A stretch of DNA of 64,000 bases from JAICLK01 sp963810525 (lineage in GTDB: Bacteria; Patescibacteriota; Saccharimonadia; Saccharimonadales; UBA4665), in NCBI GenBank assembly GCA_963810525.1, contig CAWENB010000003.1, forward strand, positions 1,057,816 to 1,121,815. Reading direction: 5' to 3'. Positions within the stretch are counted from its first letter, which is position 1; every line of letters begins with the position of its first letter. Shown here piece by piece: positions 1 to 7,795 of the stretch. The notes under the pieces are model-generated. The model was given only the letters and a program-made list of their open reading frames with translations. It made no database searches and had not been told where the DNA came from. The position numbers and the translations under genes were made by a program.

Positions 1-94
1 ACCATAAAGTTTATACATTTCAGACCGTACTTCTGCATAGACTTTGAATTTGCTCCGTTGATTACCGGATCGGAGTTTGGCTTTAGGTACAAAT

Positions 95-169
95 TGGAGC
101 CGAAGACGAGGATTGAACTCGTGACCCCCTCCTTACCATGGAGGTGCTCTACCACTGAGCTACTTCGGC
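95..169 (-). tRNA. tRNA-Thr (anticodon GGT)
   Basis: Read on the minus strand this folds as a standard cloverleaf. The 7-bp acceptor GCCGAAG/CTTCGGC is at 163-169 and 99-105, the D arm is GCTC/GAGC, and the seven-base anticodon loop ATGGTAA places GGT after U33. A TTCAATC T loop is present and CCA is encoded at 95-97. It decodes ACC and ACU. It is the first complete gene in the window and is divergent from mscL. Confidence 0.95.
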
Positions 170-303
170 AGGTGACTTAATCACGGGTAATTTTACCCTA
201 CATCAGCCAATTCCTCAAGGAATAACTTCGGTATTGTAGAAGATTTTATAACCCGCCAGTTCTGTGTACAATAAACGTAAAGAATGGAAGGAGACAGTGT
301 TAT

Positions 304-741
304 ATGCTCAAGGATTTCAGAAAATTCATACTTCGCGGCAACGTAGTCGATCTGGCGGTAGCCGTTACGGTCGGTACTGCCTTTACCGCGATGATTACAG
401 CATTTGTGGCGGACATGGTGACACCGCTCATTGCATCCATTGGCGGCAAACACGATTTCTCAAAACTTTATTTCGAGCTTCATAACAGTAAATTTCTCTA
501 TGGAAGTTTTATCAATGCGGTCATAACGTTTCTGGTCACTGCAACCGTAGTGTTCTTCTTAGTTGTTCAACCGCTCAATAAGCTGATGGCAAAATTTAAA
601 CCCGCTGACGCCGGTACTCCGAAGCAACGCGAATGTCCGGAATGCAAAAGCAACATCCCCATTGACGCCACTCGCTGTATGTACTGTACGAGTAGGATCG
701 CGCCTGAGACGGCCAGTACGGCAAAGAAAGCCACCACATAA
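304..741 (+). CDS. mscL: Large-conductance mechanosensitive channel MscL with C-terminal zinc ribbon
   Basis: 145 aa. The protein opens a large pore in the cytoplasmic membrane under osmotic downshock. The N-terminus (FRKFILRGNVVDLAVAV) is the family's S1 helix and TM1, and TM2 lies at about residues 65-90 (AVITFLVTATVVFFLVV). After TM2 the usual C-terminal helix is replaced by a zinc ribbon with CPEC and CMYC pairs at about residues 114-131. I know this architecture from MscL of some Patescibacteria and Actinobacteria. An AAGGAGA ribosome site about 10 nt upstream fixes the ATG. The gene stands alone, divergent from tRNA-Thr. Confidence 0.95.
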   Translation: MLKDFRKFILRGNVVDLAVAVTVGTAFTAMITAFVADMVTPLIASIGGKHDFSKLYFELHNSKFLYGSFINAVITFLVTATVVFFLVVQPLNKLMAKFKPADAGTPKQRECPECKSNIPIDATRCMYCTSRIAPETASTAKKATT

Positions 742-915
742 CGATTGCCAACCAGGTGTTCAGTGCCTCGATTTTGCAGCTTCACTTTGCACCGTACGAC
801 AATGCTGCGATCGGATAGCTTAGGTGTTCGGTGAAACGACGGTCCAGCGCCTGACTACGGCCGGCCTGGCCTGCGGTCAAATTTCCTAGTAGCTGAATGC
901 AACATCGCCAGTATT

Positions 916-1146
916 TCATTCACCGAATGGATCTTGCCATTGTCGTTGGCTTCGGAGTTCATGCAGCTGAACAATGTCTAAATTATTTATATCCAGACCA
1001 TGATGAACGCAGTATACTTGCGAGACGACATACCGGGCCGCGGTCAAATCATCGGGCAACTCTTGTCTAAGTGCCGCTGCAACCTTTTCGGCAAAGCTTT
1101 GCGGCTGTTCGGGTTCTGATTCTGGGAATTCATAAACGTTAGACAT
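916..1146 (-). CDS. Hypothetical 76-aa protein
   Basis: I do not recognise a family. From the ATG at 1146 the protein begins MSNVYEFPESEPEQPQSF. It is acidic at the N-terminus and helical afterwards, with no signal peptide or membrane segment. The frame stays open 17 codons further upstream to an ATG at 1197, so a longer 93-aa form is possible; neither start has a strong ribosome site. It could be the leftmost unit of the repeat-bounded cassette array. Confidence 0.5.
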   Translation of the reverse strand: MSNVYEFPESEPEQPQSFAEKVAAALRQELPDDLTAARYVVSQVYCVHHGLDINNLDIVQLHELRSQRQWQDPFGE

Positions 1147-1197
1147 ACTTAGCGACACGTCCCTGAAGATACTACGATAATTTGTTGAGATAGGCAA

Positions 1198-1498
1198 ACG
1201 CGTGGAATGAGATTGAGACTCAGTAAATTACGCGCCCTAGGCATACTAGATGGAAGATATTTTTGCCGATCATTGATTTGTCTCCGGGGTATATGTCAGA
1301 AATGTGCACGATGCAGAATTCTCTGGCAGTAGGGGCTTATTAAAATTATCTTAAGATGAGAGTTCTGGACATTGCGATAGTTGCTCGGGACACAATAATC
1401 AGGCTCGTACTGGCCAGAATCCAATAAGTCACTGACTCCTAAATTAATCAACTACAAATGTTCAAAAATGAACATTTCCTTATGTTTTTGCTTAAAAT
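1198..1498. other. Gene-free stretch before the cassette array
   Basis: I see no credible coding frame here. At about 1310-1337 there is a degraded match to the 30-bp array repeat (GATGCAG, then CAGTAGG with one base missing). It may be a decayed sixth copy. The rest is AT-rich and unstructured. Confidence 0.4.
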
Positions 1499-1528
1499 GG
1501 TGCAGGGTTATTTACGATGTCTGAATAC
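1499..1528 (+). repeat. Array repeat copy A (30 bp)
   Basis: First clear copy of a 30-bp repeat found five times between 1.5 and 3.76 kb, always in the same orientation. It shares GGTGCAG at the left and TTTACGATGTC in the middle-right. It lies 10 bp beyond the 3' end of the cupin gene. Confidence 0.6.
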
Positions 1529-1537
1529 TGCCCACTA

Positions 1538-1876
1538 CTAGCTAAGAGTTTCTTCCTGCTCTTCGCGCCATGGTGGAGTAACGATTAATGCAAGCTTTAG
1601 CTTACCTTTATATGTAAACTTTCTCCCCGGAGGTATTACGATCAGATCCCCTTTCTGGCATCCTTCTCGCGAATCCTCTACTTCAAAATAGCCGCTGCCT
1701 TCAAGGACATAGTATGTGAAAATTGATTCATGTTCGACAATTGTCGTTTCGTGACCCTTTTCGGTATCTACTAAAATAAATTCTAGATCATTACGTAAGG
1801 TATCAATAGGGAAGATCCTGCCCTCAATCCCTACTTTGCTGAAAGAAACATCGTCTGGCTCATGTATTACGTGCAT
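1538..1876 (-). CDS. Small cupin-fold protein
   Basis: 112 aa, the length of a single beta-barrel cupin domain. The segment EHESIFTYYVLEGSGYFEVE followed by KGDLIVIPPG is the classic two-motif cupin pattern (a G-x-G-x turn, then GD-x-hydrophobic-IPP). Only one of the usual metal-binding histidines (EHES) is obvious, so metal binding and reaction are unknown. It is the only gene between repeat copies A and B, as in a one-gene cassette. The frame is intact, unlike two of its neighbours. Related proteins are often sugar isomerases or small-molecule binders; no substrate can be named here. Confidence 0.75.
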   Translation of the reverse strand: MHVIHEPDDVSFSKVGIEGRIFPIDTLRNDLEFILVDTEKGHETTIVEHESIFTYYVLEGSGYFEVEDSREGCQKGDLIVIPPGRKFTYKGKLKLALIVTPPWREEQEETLS

Positions 1877-1935
1877 GGGTTAATAATAGCAAACGAAAAG
1901 GGATTCTGAGCGTAGTGCTTTAAGATAAGCTATTC

Positions 1936-1965
1936 GGTGCAGCATAATATACGAAGTCGGAACAC
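1936..1965 (+). repeat. Array repeat copy B (30 bp)
   Basis: Second copy of the array repeat, closest to the consensus: GGTGCAGCATAAT then TACGAAGTCGGAACAC. It separates the cupin unit from the OmdA-like unit. Its left half resembles the left half of the E. coli dif site, but the right half does not. Confidence 0.65.
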
Positions 1966-1984
1966 TGCTTGCCTCGGTATAATA

Positions 1985-2296
1985 CTAGTTTGTCCTAGAT
2001 CGTTTATCTAGCATCCATCGTACCGATGGGCTAATTGACTTGTCCGTTCGGTGGATACAGCCTATCCAGCATCAAGGTCGTCGCATTCCATCCTTGAGCT
2101 CAGAAACAACTCATTTAATATGTTCATCTCTTGTCTTTTGTTGTTTGACTGTCACCGTCCAGCAGATCCACTCATTGCGTGCCAGTGGTGTTAAGCTCTG
2201 CCATGCTCGTCGTGCCGCTGGGGCAGTTGCAAGTGCTTTTCTTAAGTCGGTAGGTAATTTATGAAATGTTTCGTCGGCTATTTCTTCTTTGGCCAT
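1985..2296 (-). pseudogene. YdeI/OmdA-like protein gene with two in-frame TGA codons
   Basis: The minus-strand frame from ATG 2296 encodes MAKEEIADETFHKLPTDL and then LTPLARNEWICW, which I recognise from the YdeI/OmpD-associated (OmdA) family. It meets TGA at 2111-2113. The same frame continues with VVSELKDGMRRP, a second TGA, then CWIGCIHRTDKSISPSVRW and a TAG at 1985-1987. The total of about 103 codons matches a full-length relative. From memory the family has Arg at the first stop and Cys at the second (RRPCCW). The protein is therefore either truncated to 61 aa or decayed. Recoding is unlikely, because neighbouring genes use TGA as a normal stop. The gene lies between repeats B and C. Confidence 0.7.
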
Positions 2297-2344
2297 AAGC
2301 TTACTTTACCGTGTTTTATTCTCGCCGTCCCGAATACTTAATCT

Positions 2345-2374
2345 GGTGCAGTCAGTGTTCCGTAATTGGAACAC
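2345..2374 (+). repeat. Array repeat copy C (30 bp)
   Basis: Third copy, with the most diverged centre: GGTGCAGTCAGTGTTCC then TTGGAACAC. It contains its own inverted pair TGTTCC/GGAACA. It lies between the OmdA-like gene and the methyltransferase gene. Confidence 0.55.
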
Positions 2375-2541
2375 CTCGATCCTCAGTATAGAATAATTAG
2401 CTACAAAAATAGAAGAATTCTGTGAAAAGTACACTGACTAGTCTAGATTAAATACTTGATTATTACACCTTGATTTGTTAAAATTGTCAAACAATTGATC
2501 TGGACGATCAGTCTCCCTCAACCAAGAAAGGAAGGGAAAGA

Positions 2542-3214
2542 ATGGCACTGGGCCAAGAGGTAAATTACCAAACCTCGCACGAGTACTACGCCGCAGCTTA
2601 TGAATTGGGCGATGAGCGGGTGTCAAGCGGGTTATGGCTGGCCACTTGAGGTAGATCCTCAGCTGGTCAATGCCTTTGAAAAAATCCGGTCCTTCATGGA
2701 CCCTAGGAGAGCATTAGATGTGGGTTGCGGCCAGGGGCGGCACTCTCACTACTTTGCCGAACAAGGTCTGGAAGCCTACGGCGTCGACTTTGTGGAGCAG
2801 GCCGTTGAAGAATCCAAGCAGCGAGCGGAGGCCAGAAATCTAACCCACGCCAGTTTTCAAGTCGGTGACGTCCTGGACATTCCTTTCGCGGATGGGTTCT
2901 TCGACATTGTTCTGGACTGGAGTGTGATGGACCATATCCTCGCCGAGGATCACGCTCGTTATCTACAGGGAATTACCCGCGCTTTGAAGATTGGAGGATT
3001 TTTGATCCTCACACAATTCTCCGCTAACGATAAGAGGCTTGAAGGTAAGTCGCAGAATTTCCTTTACGATCGCGGGTCGTACGACCACTTCTTCACTGAG
3101 GGAGAGTTGAGAGACCTGCTTGAGCCGCACTTCCAGATCATCGACCTGAACGAGACGATGCTGGAGACACCGCCACCGCATCTGATGGTCAACGTCCTAG
3201 CACGGAAGAAATAA
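2542..3214 (+). pseudogene. Class I SAM-dependent methyltransferase, frameshifted near the N-terminus
   Basis: The ATG at 2542 follows a good ribosome site (GGAAGGG) and encodes MALGQEVNYQTSHEYY, then stops after a frameshift. The rest of the protein continues in another frame from WPLEVDPQLV. A tandem TGGC duplication at 2635-2642 explains it; removing one copy joins the two parts (SSGLWPLEVDP). Downstream is a typical Rossmann methyltransferase: ALDVGCGQGRHS (motif I), VGDVLDIPFADGFFDIV (motifs II/III) and ALKIGGFLILTQF (motif IV/V). An ATG at 2600 could only give an N-terminally wrong protein. It is the only gene between repeats C and D. The substrate is unknown. Confidence 0.75.
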
Positions 3215-3378
3215 AGGTCATAATTTCAAAGACTTGTCACCCGCGATCCTCACACTGAACAGCTCGTATCGGGCGGTAAGCTCCTATATGGAGTTGTAGC
3301 GGCTGGTGACACAGCTAAAGAGCGGCTGCGACTCCTAAAGCATAAGATCGGCCAGTGTAGGTAAAAGGATCTATCGAT

Positions 3379-3408
3379 GGCACAGCATTGTGTACAAAGT
3401 AGGAACGT
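3379..3408 (+). repeat. Array repeat copy D (30 bp)
   Basis: Fourth copy: GGCACAGCATTGTGTACAAAG then TAGGAACG. It lies 18 bp beyond the 3' end of the 89-aa unknown gene and about 165 bp after the methyltransferase. Confidence 0.6.
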
Positions 3409-3425
3409 TATTGACTGATCAAAAA

Positions 3426-3695
3426 TTATCGTACAGCAGAAATTGAGAATAAAAGCTGTTCGCCGGAAACTTTTTTGTGCGAACGTAACGCGTCATCTTG
3501 CCAATGATATTTTTTCATACCTAAGGCTTCAAAAACCGCAAGATTATTTATTACCACGTCTAGCACCTTACTCGGTTTTTCGTCTGTTACTATGCCAAGC
3601 TCAAATGCCTTCTCAACGAGCTTTGCTCGAACCCGTTGCTCTTCCACATGCTCCAATACTCTTTTTAGTATGGTTGAGTTTTGAAGTCTTGCCAT
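3426..3695 (-). CDS. Hypothetical 89-aa helical protein
   Basis: I do not recognise the family. The protein starts MARLQNSTILKRVLEHVEEQ and is predicted largely helical with mixed charge, with no membrane segment and no cysteines. It is the only gene between repeats D and E, so it fits the one-gene-per-repeat pattern of this array. A small regulator or antitoxin-like role is possible but not supported by any motif I can name. Confidence 0.55.
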   Translation of the reverse strand: MARLQNSTILKRVLEHVEEQRVRAKLVEKAFELGIVTDEKPSKVLDVVINNLAVFEALGMKKYHWQDDALRSHKKVSGEQLLFSISAVR

Positions 3696-3729
3696 ACATG
3701 TATTATAACACTCAAAACGCTCATGATTT

Positions 3730-3759
3730 GGTGCAGCGTACTGTACGAAGTAGGCACGC
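3730..3759 (+). repeat. Array repeat copy E (30 bp)
   Basis: Fifth copy: GGTGCAGCGTACTGTACG then AAGTAGGCAC. It has two nested inverted pairs, GTGC/GCAC and CGTAC/GTACG, giving an imperfect stem. It closes the array on the right, 146 bp before the transposase gene. Confidence 0.65.
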
Positions 3760-3905
3760 TACTCAGAGGGTATTCTACAGTTTAGGACTACTTAAATCGG
3801 CTTAATAACAAAAACTGGTTGCTGCTAGCGCTTTAAGACGGACAGATTTCTTTGTCATTGTTTTCGTTATTCTTGTAAGTACCAACTAAACAAGGAGTAA
3901 CGAAG

Positions 3906-4865
3906 ATGACTCGAAAGAGCTGTCCGTCTTGCTATTGTACCAACGTAAAGAAAAACGGTGTGAGGAACGGTCTACAGCGCTACGTCTGTCGTACCTGCCG
4001 TCGGTCATGGAGCAGTAAAGGCCGCCCTGGCCGTAAGCGAGCTACCCTATGGCACCAGTATGCCTTTGACGGTCGTACCGTGAACAGCTTGGCTAAAGAA
4101 TACCGGAAAAGTACCGGTTGCATCCGCGCTCAACTCAATGGCTACAGCCCGCCACGCATCATCCAGAAACCGCGTACCGTAGCCGTCATAATGGATGTTA
4201 CCTACTTTGGGGACTGGGGCCTCCTGGTTGTTATTGACCCATATGCAGTGGCGACGCTTGGTGAGAATACGGTGCTGTATTACGCCACGGTAGACGGGAC
4301 AGAACGCACCGTAGATTATGAGGTTGCAACAGATACGATTGAAGCAATGGGCTACAGTATCCTGGCGGTCACCATTGACGGCAGACGAGGCGTACGGACT
4401 ATGCTGGAGGGCAAAGGCATACCGGTCCAGCATTGCCAGTTTCACCAGCTTATGACCATCACTCAATGTCTGACCAAGAAGCCACGACTGACGCAAAATA
4501 TTGAGTTACGAGCGCTTGCCTTAACGCTCGCTCGGACAGACGAACTAACGTTTGAGGATGCACTCGCTGGTTGGTACAAGAAACATGGGGCATGGCTCAA
4601 GGAGCGTGATCCGGTCACCAAAAGATATGCCCATGAGCGTACCAGAAGAGCTTATTTTTCCTTGTGTCGCAACCTACCATATCTGTTCACCTACCAAGCC
4701 GATTACATACAGGAAAGTGGCATACGAGTAGCCAACACAACGAGCCCATTAGACGGAAGATTCGGCGTCTGGAAAGACAAGCTCATACCCCACCGTGGAG
4801 CCTCAAAACAACGAATAATTACGATCCTCTGGAGTTTCTTCTCGAGAAAAAACAGATTAGAGTAG
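3906..4865 (+). CDS. IS256/IS1249-like DDE transposase
   Basis: 319 aa. It starts with a zinc ribbon (CPSCYCTNVKKNG, then CRTCRRSW at residues 6-33) and a helix-turn-helix-like stretch. An RNase H-type DDE core follows, with acidic residues in VIMDVTYFGDWG and VTIDGRRGV. The family signature HCQFHQLM and the C-terminal NTTSPLDGRFGVWKDK with HRGASKQRR-like ending resemble MULE/IS1249-type transposases. A good ribosome site (AAGGAG) precedes ATG 3906. No clear terminal inverted repeats or target duplication were found, so the element's limits are unknown. It borders the repeat array and may have helped shape it. Confidence 0.8.
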   Translation: MTRKSCPSCYCTNVKKNGVRNGLQRYVCRTCRRSWSSKGRPGRKRATLWHQYAFDGRTVNSLAKEYRKSTGCIRAQLNGYSPPRIIQKPRTVAVIMDVTYFGDWGLLVVIDPYAVATLGENTVLYYATVDGTERTVDYEVATDTIEAMGYSILAVTIDGRRGVRTMLEGKGIPVQHCQFHQLMTITQCLTKKPRLTQNIELRALALTLARTDELTFEDALAGWYKKHGAWLKERDPVTKRYAHERTRRAYFSLCRNLPYLFTYQADYIQESGIRVANTTSPLDGRFGVWKDKLIPHRGASKQRIITILWSFFSRKNRLE

Positions 4866-4882
4866 ACACCAGAATTTGGTGT
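4866..4882 (+). terminator. Short hairpin after the transposase
   Basis: ACACCA/TGGTGT stem with a 5-base loop directly after the transposase stop. It lacks a T-tract, so it is at best a weak terminator. Confidence 0.3.
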
Positions 4883-5111
4883 TAAGCCCTTAAATCAACA
4901 TAATAAACAGAGGTGAGCCGCTTCAATCCCAAATCTGCCTAGCGGTGCTTCCTACATAGTTTGACCGGCAGGGGGGAGTGGTGTACCGTTTTGCGTTCGA
5001 TTTATGCGCTCCGTTAGAACCAAAAATTTTTCCGTTTTTTGCAAATCAGTTTCGCAGTTTAGTGTTTCTATACAGTAAGTGCGAAACTGCGAAGCTAGCC
5101 AAAACTATTAC

Positions 5112-5390
5112 TTATAGTCCAAGAAAGCCCGTGGGCAAATCACCGTTTAAGTACCACTTGCCCTGATAAAGAACTATCTTGATAGTCTGGCCTGAGCCAG
5201 TCTTGCATATACCGTATGTAGGTGCCTTTGTTACAAGTTGTACGCAACCTCTAAAGGAGTAGTAATTAGCGAACGTGCTGTGGGCTTTGTGGAGTACACG
5301 GACTTCATTAACAACGAAAACTATCAGGACAACTATTACTACGGCTACAGCTGACAGCAATACTTTTTGGGTTAATATCTTTTTCATCAT
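5112..5390 (-). CDS. Small membrane-anchored or secreted protein (92 aa)
   Basis: The N-terminus KKILTQKVLLSAVAVV followed by IVVLIVFVV is one strong membrane or signal-anchor segment (about residues 3-27). About 60 extracytoplasmic residues follow, with two cysteines (RGCVQ, GICK) that could pair. No known domain. It is the last gene of the PadR operon, 5 bp after the 225-aa membrane protein, so it probably shares that regulation. Confidence 0.65.
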   Translation of the reverse strand: MMKKILTQKVLLSAVAVVIVVLIVFVVNEVRVLHKAHSTFANYYSFRGCVQLVTKAPTYGICKTGSGQTIKIVLYQGKWYLNGDLPTGFLGL

Positions 5391-5395
5391 AAAGT

Positions 5396-6073
5396 TTAAA
5401 TTAACTTCCTAAAGACCGGTAATGACCGGTTATTAACCGCACAGTGCCAAGTTTGGTTTATATTGCTCACAGCATGTGACGGTGACTGTATACACTGACC
5501 AACGTCATGGAATGCCAGTAGAAACATAATGCCAAAAGCGAAAATAGCGGGAATAATAATAGGCCACGAATGTTTTATGTCTAAAGCCCGCTTCAGCCAA
5601 GTAGATTTGGTACTTCCAGTTCCTCTTGCCAAGTAAACTATGTAGCTGCCAACAGCAAGTAAGAGCGCGATCTCCGGTAACCGTAATACCCATAAACTCA
5701 ATATCGGGGTTCTCCACAGCCATGAATTATACAAAGTGTGATTATTGATGACTTTATCCAATCCGTTAGCAATAAGCGCAGCAATAAAAGGTAGTAACAA
5801 TGCTCCGGCTATAATACTATTACGCTTGATATAGCGGGGCGTTTCATTCATATAAATACCTCCAACGTATTGAAGTTGCTGTTTAGTTACACTAAGCGGT
5901 AAGTCTATTGCGATATGAGTCCAGCCCGCTAGTTTTGCAGCATTGCTTGGTGCGTCATCAAGCATATCGGCTGTAGTCTGCAATAGCTGCTGTTCGTACT
6001 GCTTGCGATAAGATTTCGGGTATAGCTTGAGCAGTTTGGAGTAAATCGGGAAGCGTTTTTCTAATTCACTCAT
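5396..6073 (-). CDS. Multi-spanning membrane protein encoded with PadR
   Basis: 225 aa. A cytoplasmic N-terminal part (KLYPKSYRKQYEQQLLQT) is followed by four or five hydrophobic segments. This layout is common for membrane proteins of Patescibacteria and Firmicutes that sit beside PadR regulators and often accompany ABC exporters. The start overlaps the PadR stop (ATGA), so the two are translationally coupled. The function is unknown. The MacB-like exporter just upstream in the same orientation could be related, but it is a separate transcription unit with its own regulator gene. Confidence 0.65.
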   Translation of the reverse strand: MSELEKRFPIYSKLLKLYPKSYRKQYEQQLLQTTADMLDDAPSNAAKLAGWTHIAIDLPLSVTKQQLQYVGGIYMNETPRYIKRNSIIAGALLLPFIAALIANGLDKVINNHTLYNSWLWRTPILSLWVLRLPEIALLLAVGSYIVYLARGTGSTKSTWLKRALDIKHSWPIIIPAIFAFGIMFLLAFHDVGQCIQSPSHAVSNINQTWHCAVNNRSLPVFRKLI

Positions 6074-6411
6074 GCCGCTAATCCTGAAAGTGTCTCATAA
6101 ACTTTACGCTGTTTAGCTAGCTTCACAGTATTGTCGTAATACTCTAACTCAGCATTTAGCTTTCTCATGCCCTTATCAGTCAGCTGATAATATCTACGCC
6201 TTGTATCAAGTTGGTCTTCAAGTTCTTTTACTAAACCCTGTTCGTTGAGTAGTTTAATACTGGTATAGAGAGCACCGGGAGCTAGTTTAATCTTACCCTT
6301 AGAGTCTTCGCCGACTTGTTTCATAATTTCATACCCGTGACGAGGCTTTAGGCTTAAAGCTAGTAAGATACTAAATGCTACCTGTGGCAGTTGGTTATAT
6401 TGCTTGGCCAT
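6070..6411 (-). CDS. PadR-family transcriptional regulator
   Basis: 113 aa, typical PadR length. The winged-helix signature is clear: LALSLKPRHGYEIMKQVG, then LAPGALYTSIKLLNEQGLV and RRRYYQLTDKG. The C-terminal helix serves dimerisation. PadR proteins usually repress their own operon and are relieved by a small ligand. A perfect inverted repeat overlaps the promoter just upstream of this gene. The gene overlaps the next by ATGA, which shows that TGA works as a stop codon in this genome. Confidence 0.9.
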   Translation of the reverse strand: MAKQYNQLPQVAFSILLALSLKPRHGYEIMKQVGEDSKGKIKLAPGALYTSIKLLNEQGLVKELEDQLDTRRRYYQLTDKGMRKLNAELEYYDNTVKLAKQRKVYETLSGLAA

Positions 6412-6417
6412 AGGTTA

Positions 6418-6447
6418 ATACTATATCTAAGTACGATATATTGTCAA
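6418..6447 (-). promoter_or_regulatory. Promoter and probable PadR operator
   Basis: On the minus strand a TTGACA box (6442-6447) is followed after 16-18 bases by TATAGT or TAGTAT (6418-6425). Between them lies ATATC-N7-GATAT (6423-6439), a perfect inverted repeat of the type PadR proteins bind. The -10 box ends only a few bases before the start codon at 6411, so the message may be leaderless. Confidence 0.65.
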
Positions 6448-6487
6448 TAAACGCATGGGGTTGATATTTCGAGTGAGGTTCTCTAAC

Positions 6488-7795
6488 CTATTCGTATCTC
6501 AGAGCGTCTATTGGGTCTTTCTTGCTAGCCCTTAGCGCTGGTAGCGTACCGGCCAAGAAGGCTATTAGCATGATCCCGACAATAACGACAGCTATAGTGG
6601 TAAGTGGAAACGTTAGTAACGACAAACCCGGGAAATCTTTTAAGAAACCCTTGGTGGCGATCGTATTAACTACTTTACCGAGTAGCGCCGCAAACCCAAC
6701 ACCTAAAACGCTTCCCCACAGGCCAATTAGGGCGGCTTCAATACTAAAGAGGGTGAAGATACGGCGTGGACTCATGCCGAGCGCCTTCATCAGCCCGATT
6801 TCTTTAGTACGTTCTTGCACTGACATAAATAAGGTATTGACAATACCAAACGAAGCGGCGAGTAGTGTAATGGCGGCAAACGCGTCGAACACTATGATGA
6901 TAGCGGTGATGGCTGTGAAGACAGTATTCTCGCGATCTTTAATCGTCTGTCCGGTATAACCTTTAGCACTCAATTCGTTCTTAATGGTTGATATCTGCGC
7001 GTCGGTAAGGCTAGTTGGGAATGTTGCTACCACTGACGTAAATGAATTAGCGGCGGCTGGCGGTAATCCTGTACTTTGTATTGAAAAGAGCTGTGTCGCG
7101 AGCGGCGTATTAGCATAGGCGAAAGCTCCGCCGATGAGGGTTTTCTGTTCGACCCCGGTAATTGTTGCGGTAACGGTACTTTGCTTACCCTCAGCACTCG
7201 TGATACCAATGGTTACGGGTTTGCCGATGATGGCTTGGTCGCTACTGTAGCCTAATGAAACCACATAGTTTTCCGGGACAGTAATCTGGTTTTGCGAGCT
7301 GCCATTATCCACCCCGTGCCCGACTGACATAGGAGCGAACGTGCTGCCAAATTGTTGCTGAAGCGACAGTTGATATTTACCGCTTGTTCCCTTGATGTAA
7401 TCTGGCGTAATAGCCCGTTCCGGTTGAGCGTCGGTTATGTTTGATACCGACTTAATAGCACTTATATCCTTAGAAGACATTAACAGTTGTTGAGCTTCTC
7501 CGCGTCCACCGCCCTGACCGGCCGCCACTTTCTGGTTAGGGTTATAGGCTGGCGGAGCGCTGTTGGCCGAGCCCGGGCCGGGCGAGTTCTTATTGGTCAG
7601 CTGCACAGAAATTAAATTTGTCGCCCCGAGATTACCAATCTGCTTGTTAAGATAGCTCTTAATACCCGTACCGATACCATTAGTAAGCGTTATGGTCATC
7701 GCCCCGATAAAAATCGCAATAATTGTCAGTAGCGTTCGCACTTTACTGCGAAACATACTCGAACTAGCTGTTAGAAAAAGATCTGTTAATTTCAT
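6488..7795 (-). CDS. MacB/FtsX-type ABC transporter permease
   Basis: 435 aa. One N-terminal membrane helix (MFRSKVRTLLTIIAIFIGAM, about residues 14-38) is followed by a large outer domain (about 45-290). Three C-terminal helices follow, with the FtsX signature FMSVQERTKEIGLMKALG. This is the MacB_PCD plus FtsX layout. Such permeases work mechanically with a LolD-like ATPase to export lipoproteins, peptides or toxins, or to signal across the membrane. The start overlaps the stop of the ATPase gene by 4 bp. The substrate cannot be told. Confidence 0.9.
   Translation of the reverse strand: MKLTDLFLTASSSMFRSKVRTLLTIIAIFIGAMTITLTNGIGTGIKSYLNKQIGNLGATNLISVQLTNKNSPGPGSANSAPPAYNPNQKVAAGQGGGRGEAQQLLMSSKDISAIKSVSNITDAQPERAITPDYIKGTSGKYQLSLQQQFGSTFAPMSVGHGVDNGSSQNQITVPENYVVSLGYSSDQAIIGKPVTIGITSAEGKQSTVTATITGVEQKTLIGGAFAYANTPLATQLFSIQSTGLPPAAANSFTSVVATFPTSLTDAQISTIKNELSAKGYTGQTIKDRENTVFTAITAIIIVFDAFAAITLLAASFGIVNTLFMSVQERTKEIGLMKALGMSPRRIFTLFSIEAALIGLWGSVLGVGFAALLGKVVNTIATKGFLKDFPGLSLLTFPLTTIAVVIVGIMLIAFLAGTLPALRASKKDPIDALRYE

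Noticed and set aside
1985..2296. Genome-wide recoding of UGA as an amino acid
   Set aside because: Neighbouring genes such as padR end in TGA within tight ATGA overlaps, so UGA is a stop here.
2600..3214. Methyltransferase starting at ATG 2600
   Set aside because: The first 15 or so residues are out of the family frame; the better start is 2542 with a good ribosome site, followed by a TGGC duplication.
1499..3759. Classical integron with attC sites
   Set aside because: The repeats are 30 bp, lack the RYYYAAC and GTTRRRY ends, and genes lie on both strands; no integron integrase is present.
1499..3759. Repeats as tRNA-Tyr 3'-end remnants (all begin TGGTGCAG-like)
   Set aside because: Only 8-12 bp match; the rest of the repeat does not resemble a tRNA.
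5505..5723. Short minus-strand frame inside the PadR-linked membrane protein gene
   Set aside because: Out-of-frame shadow of the membrane protein, no start site.
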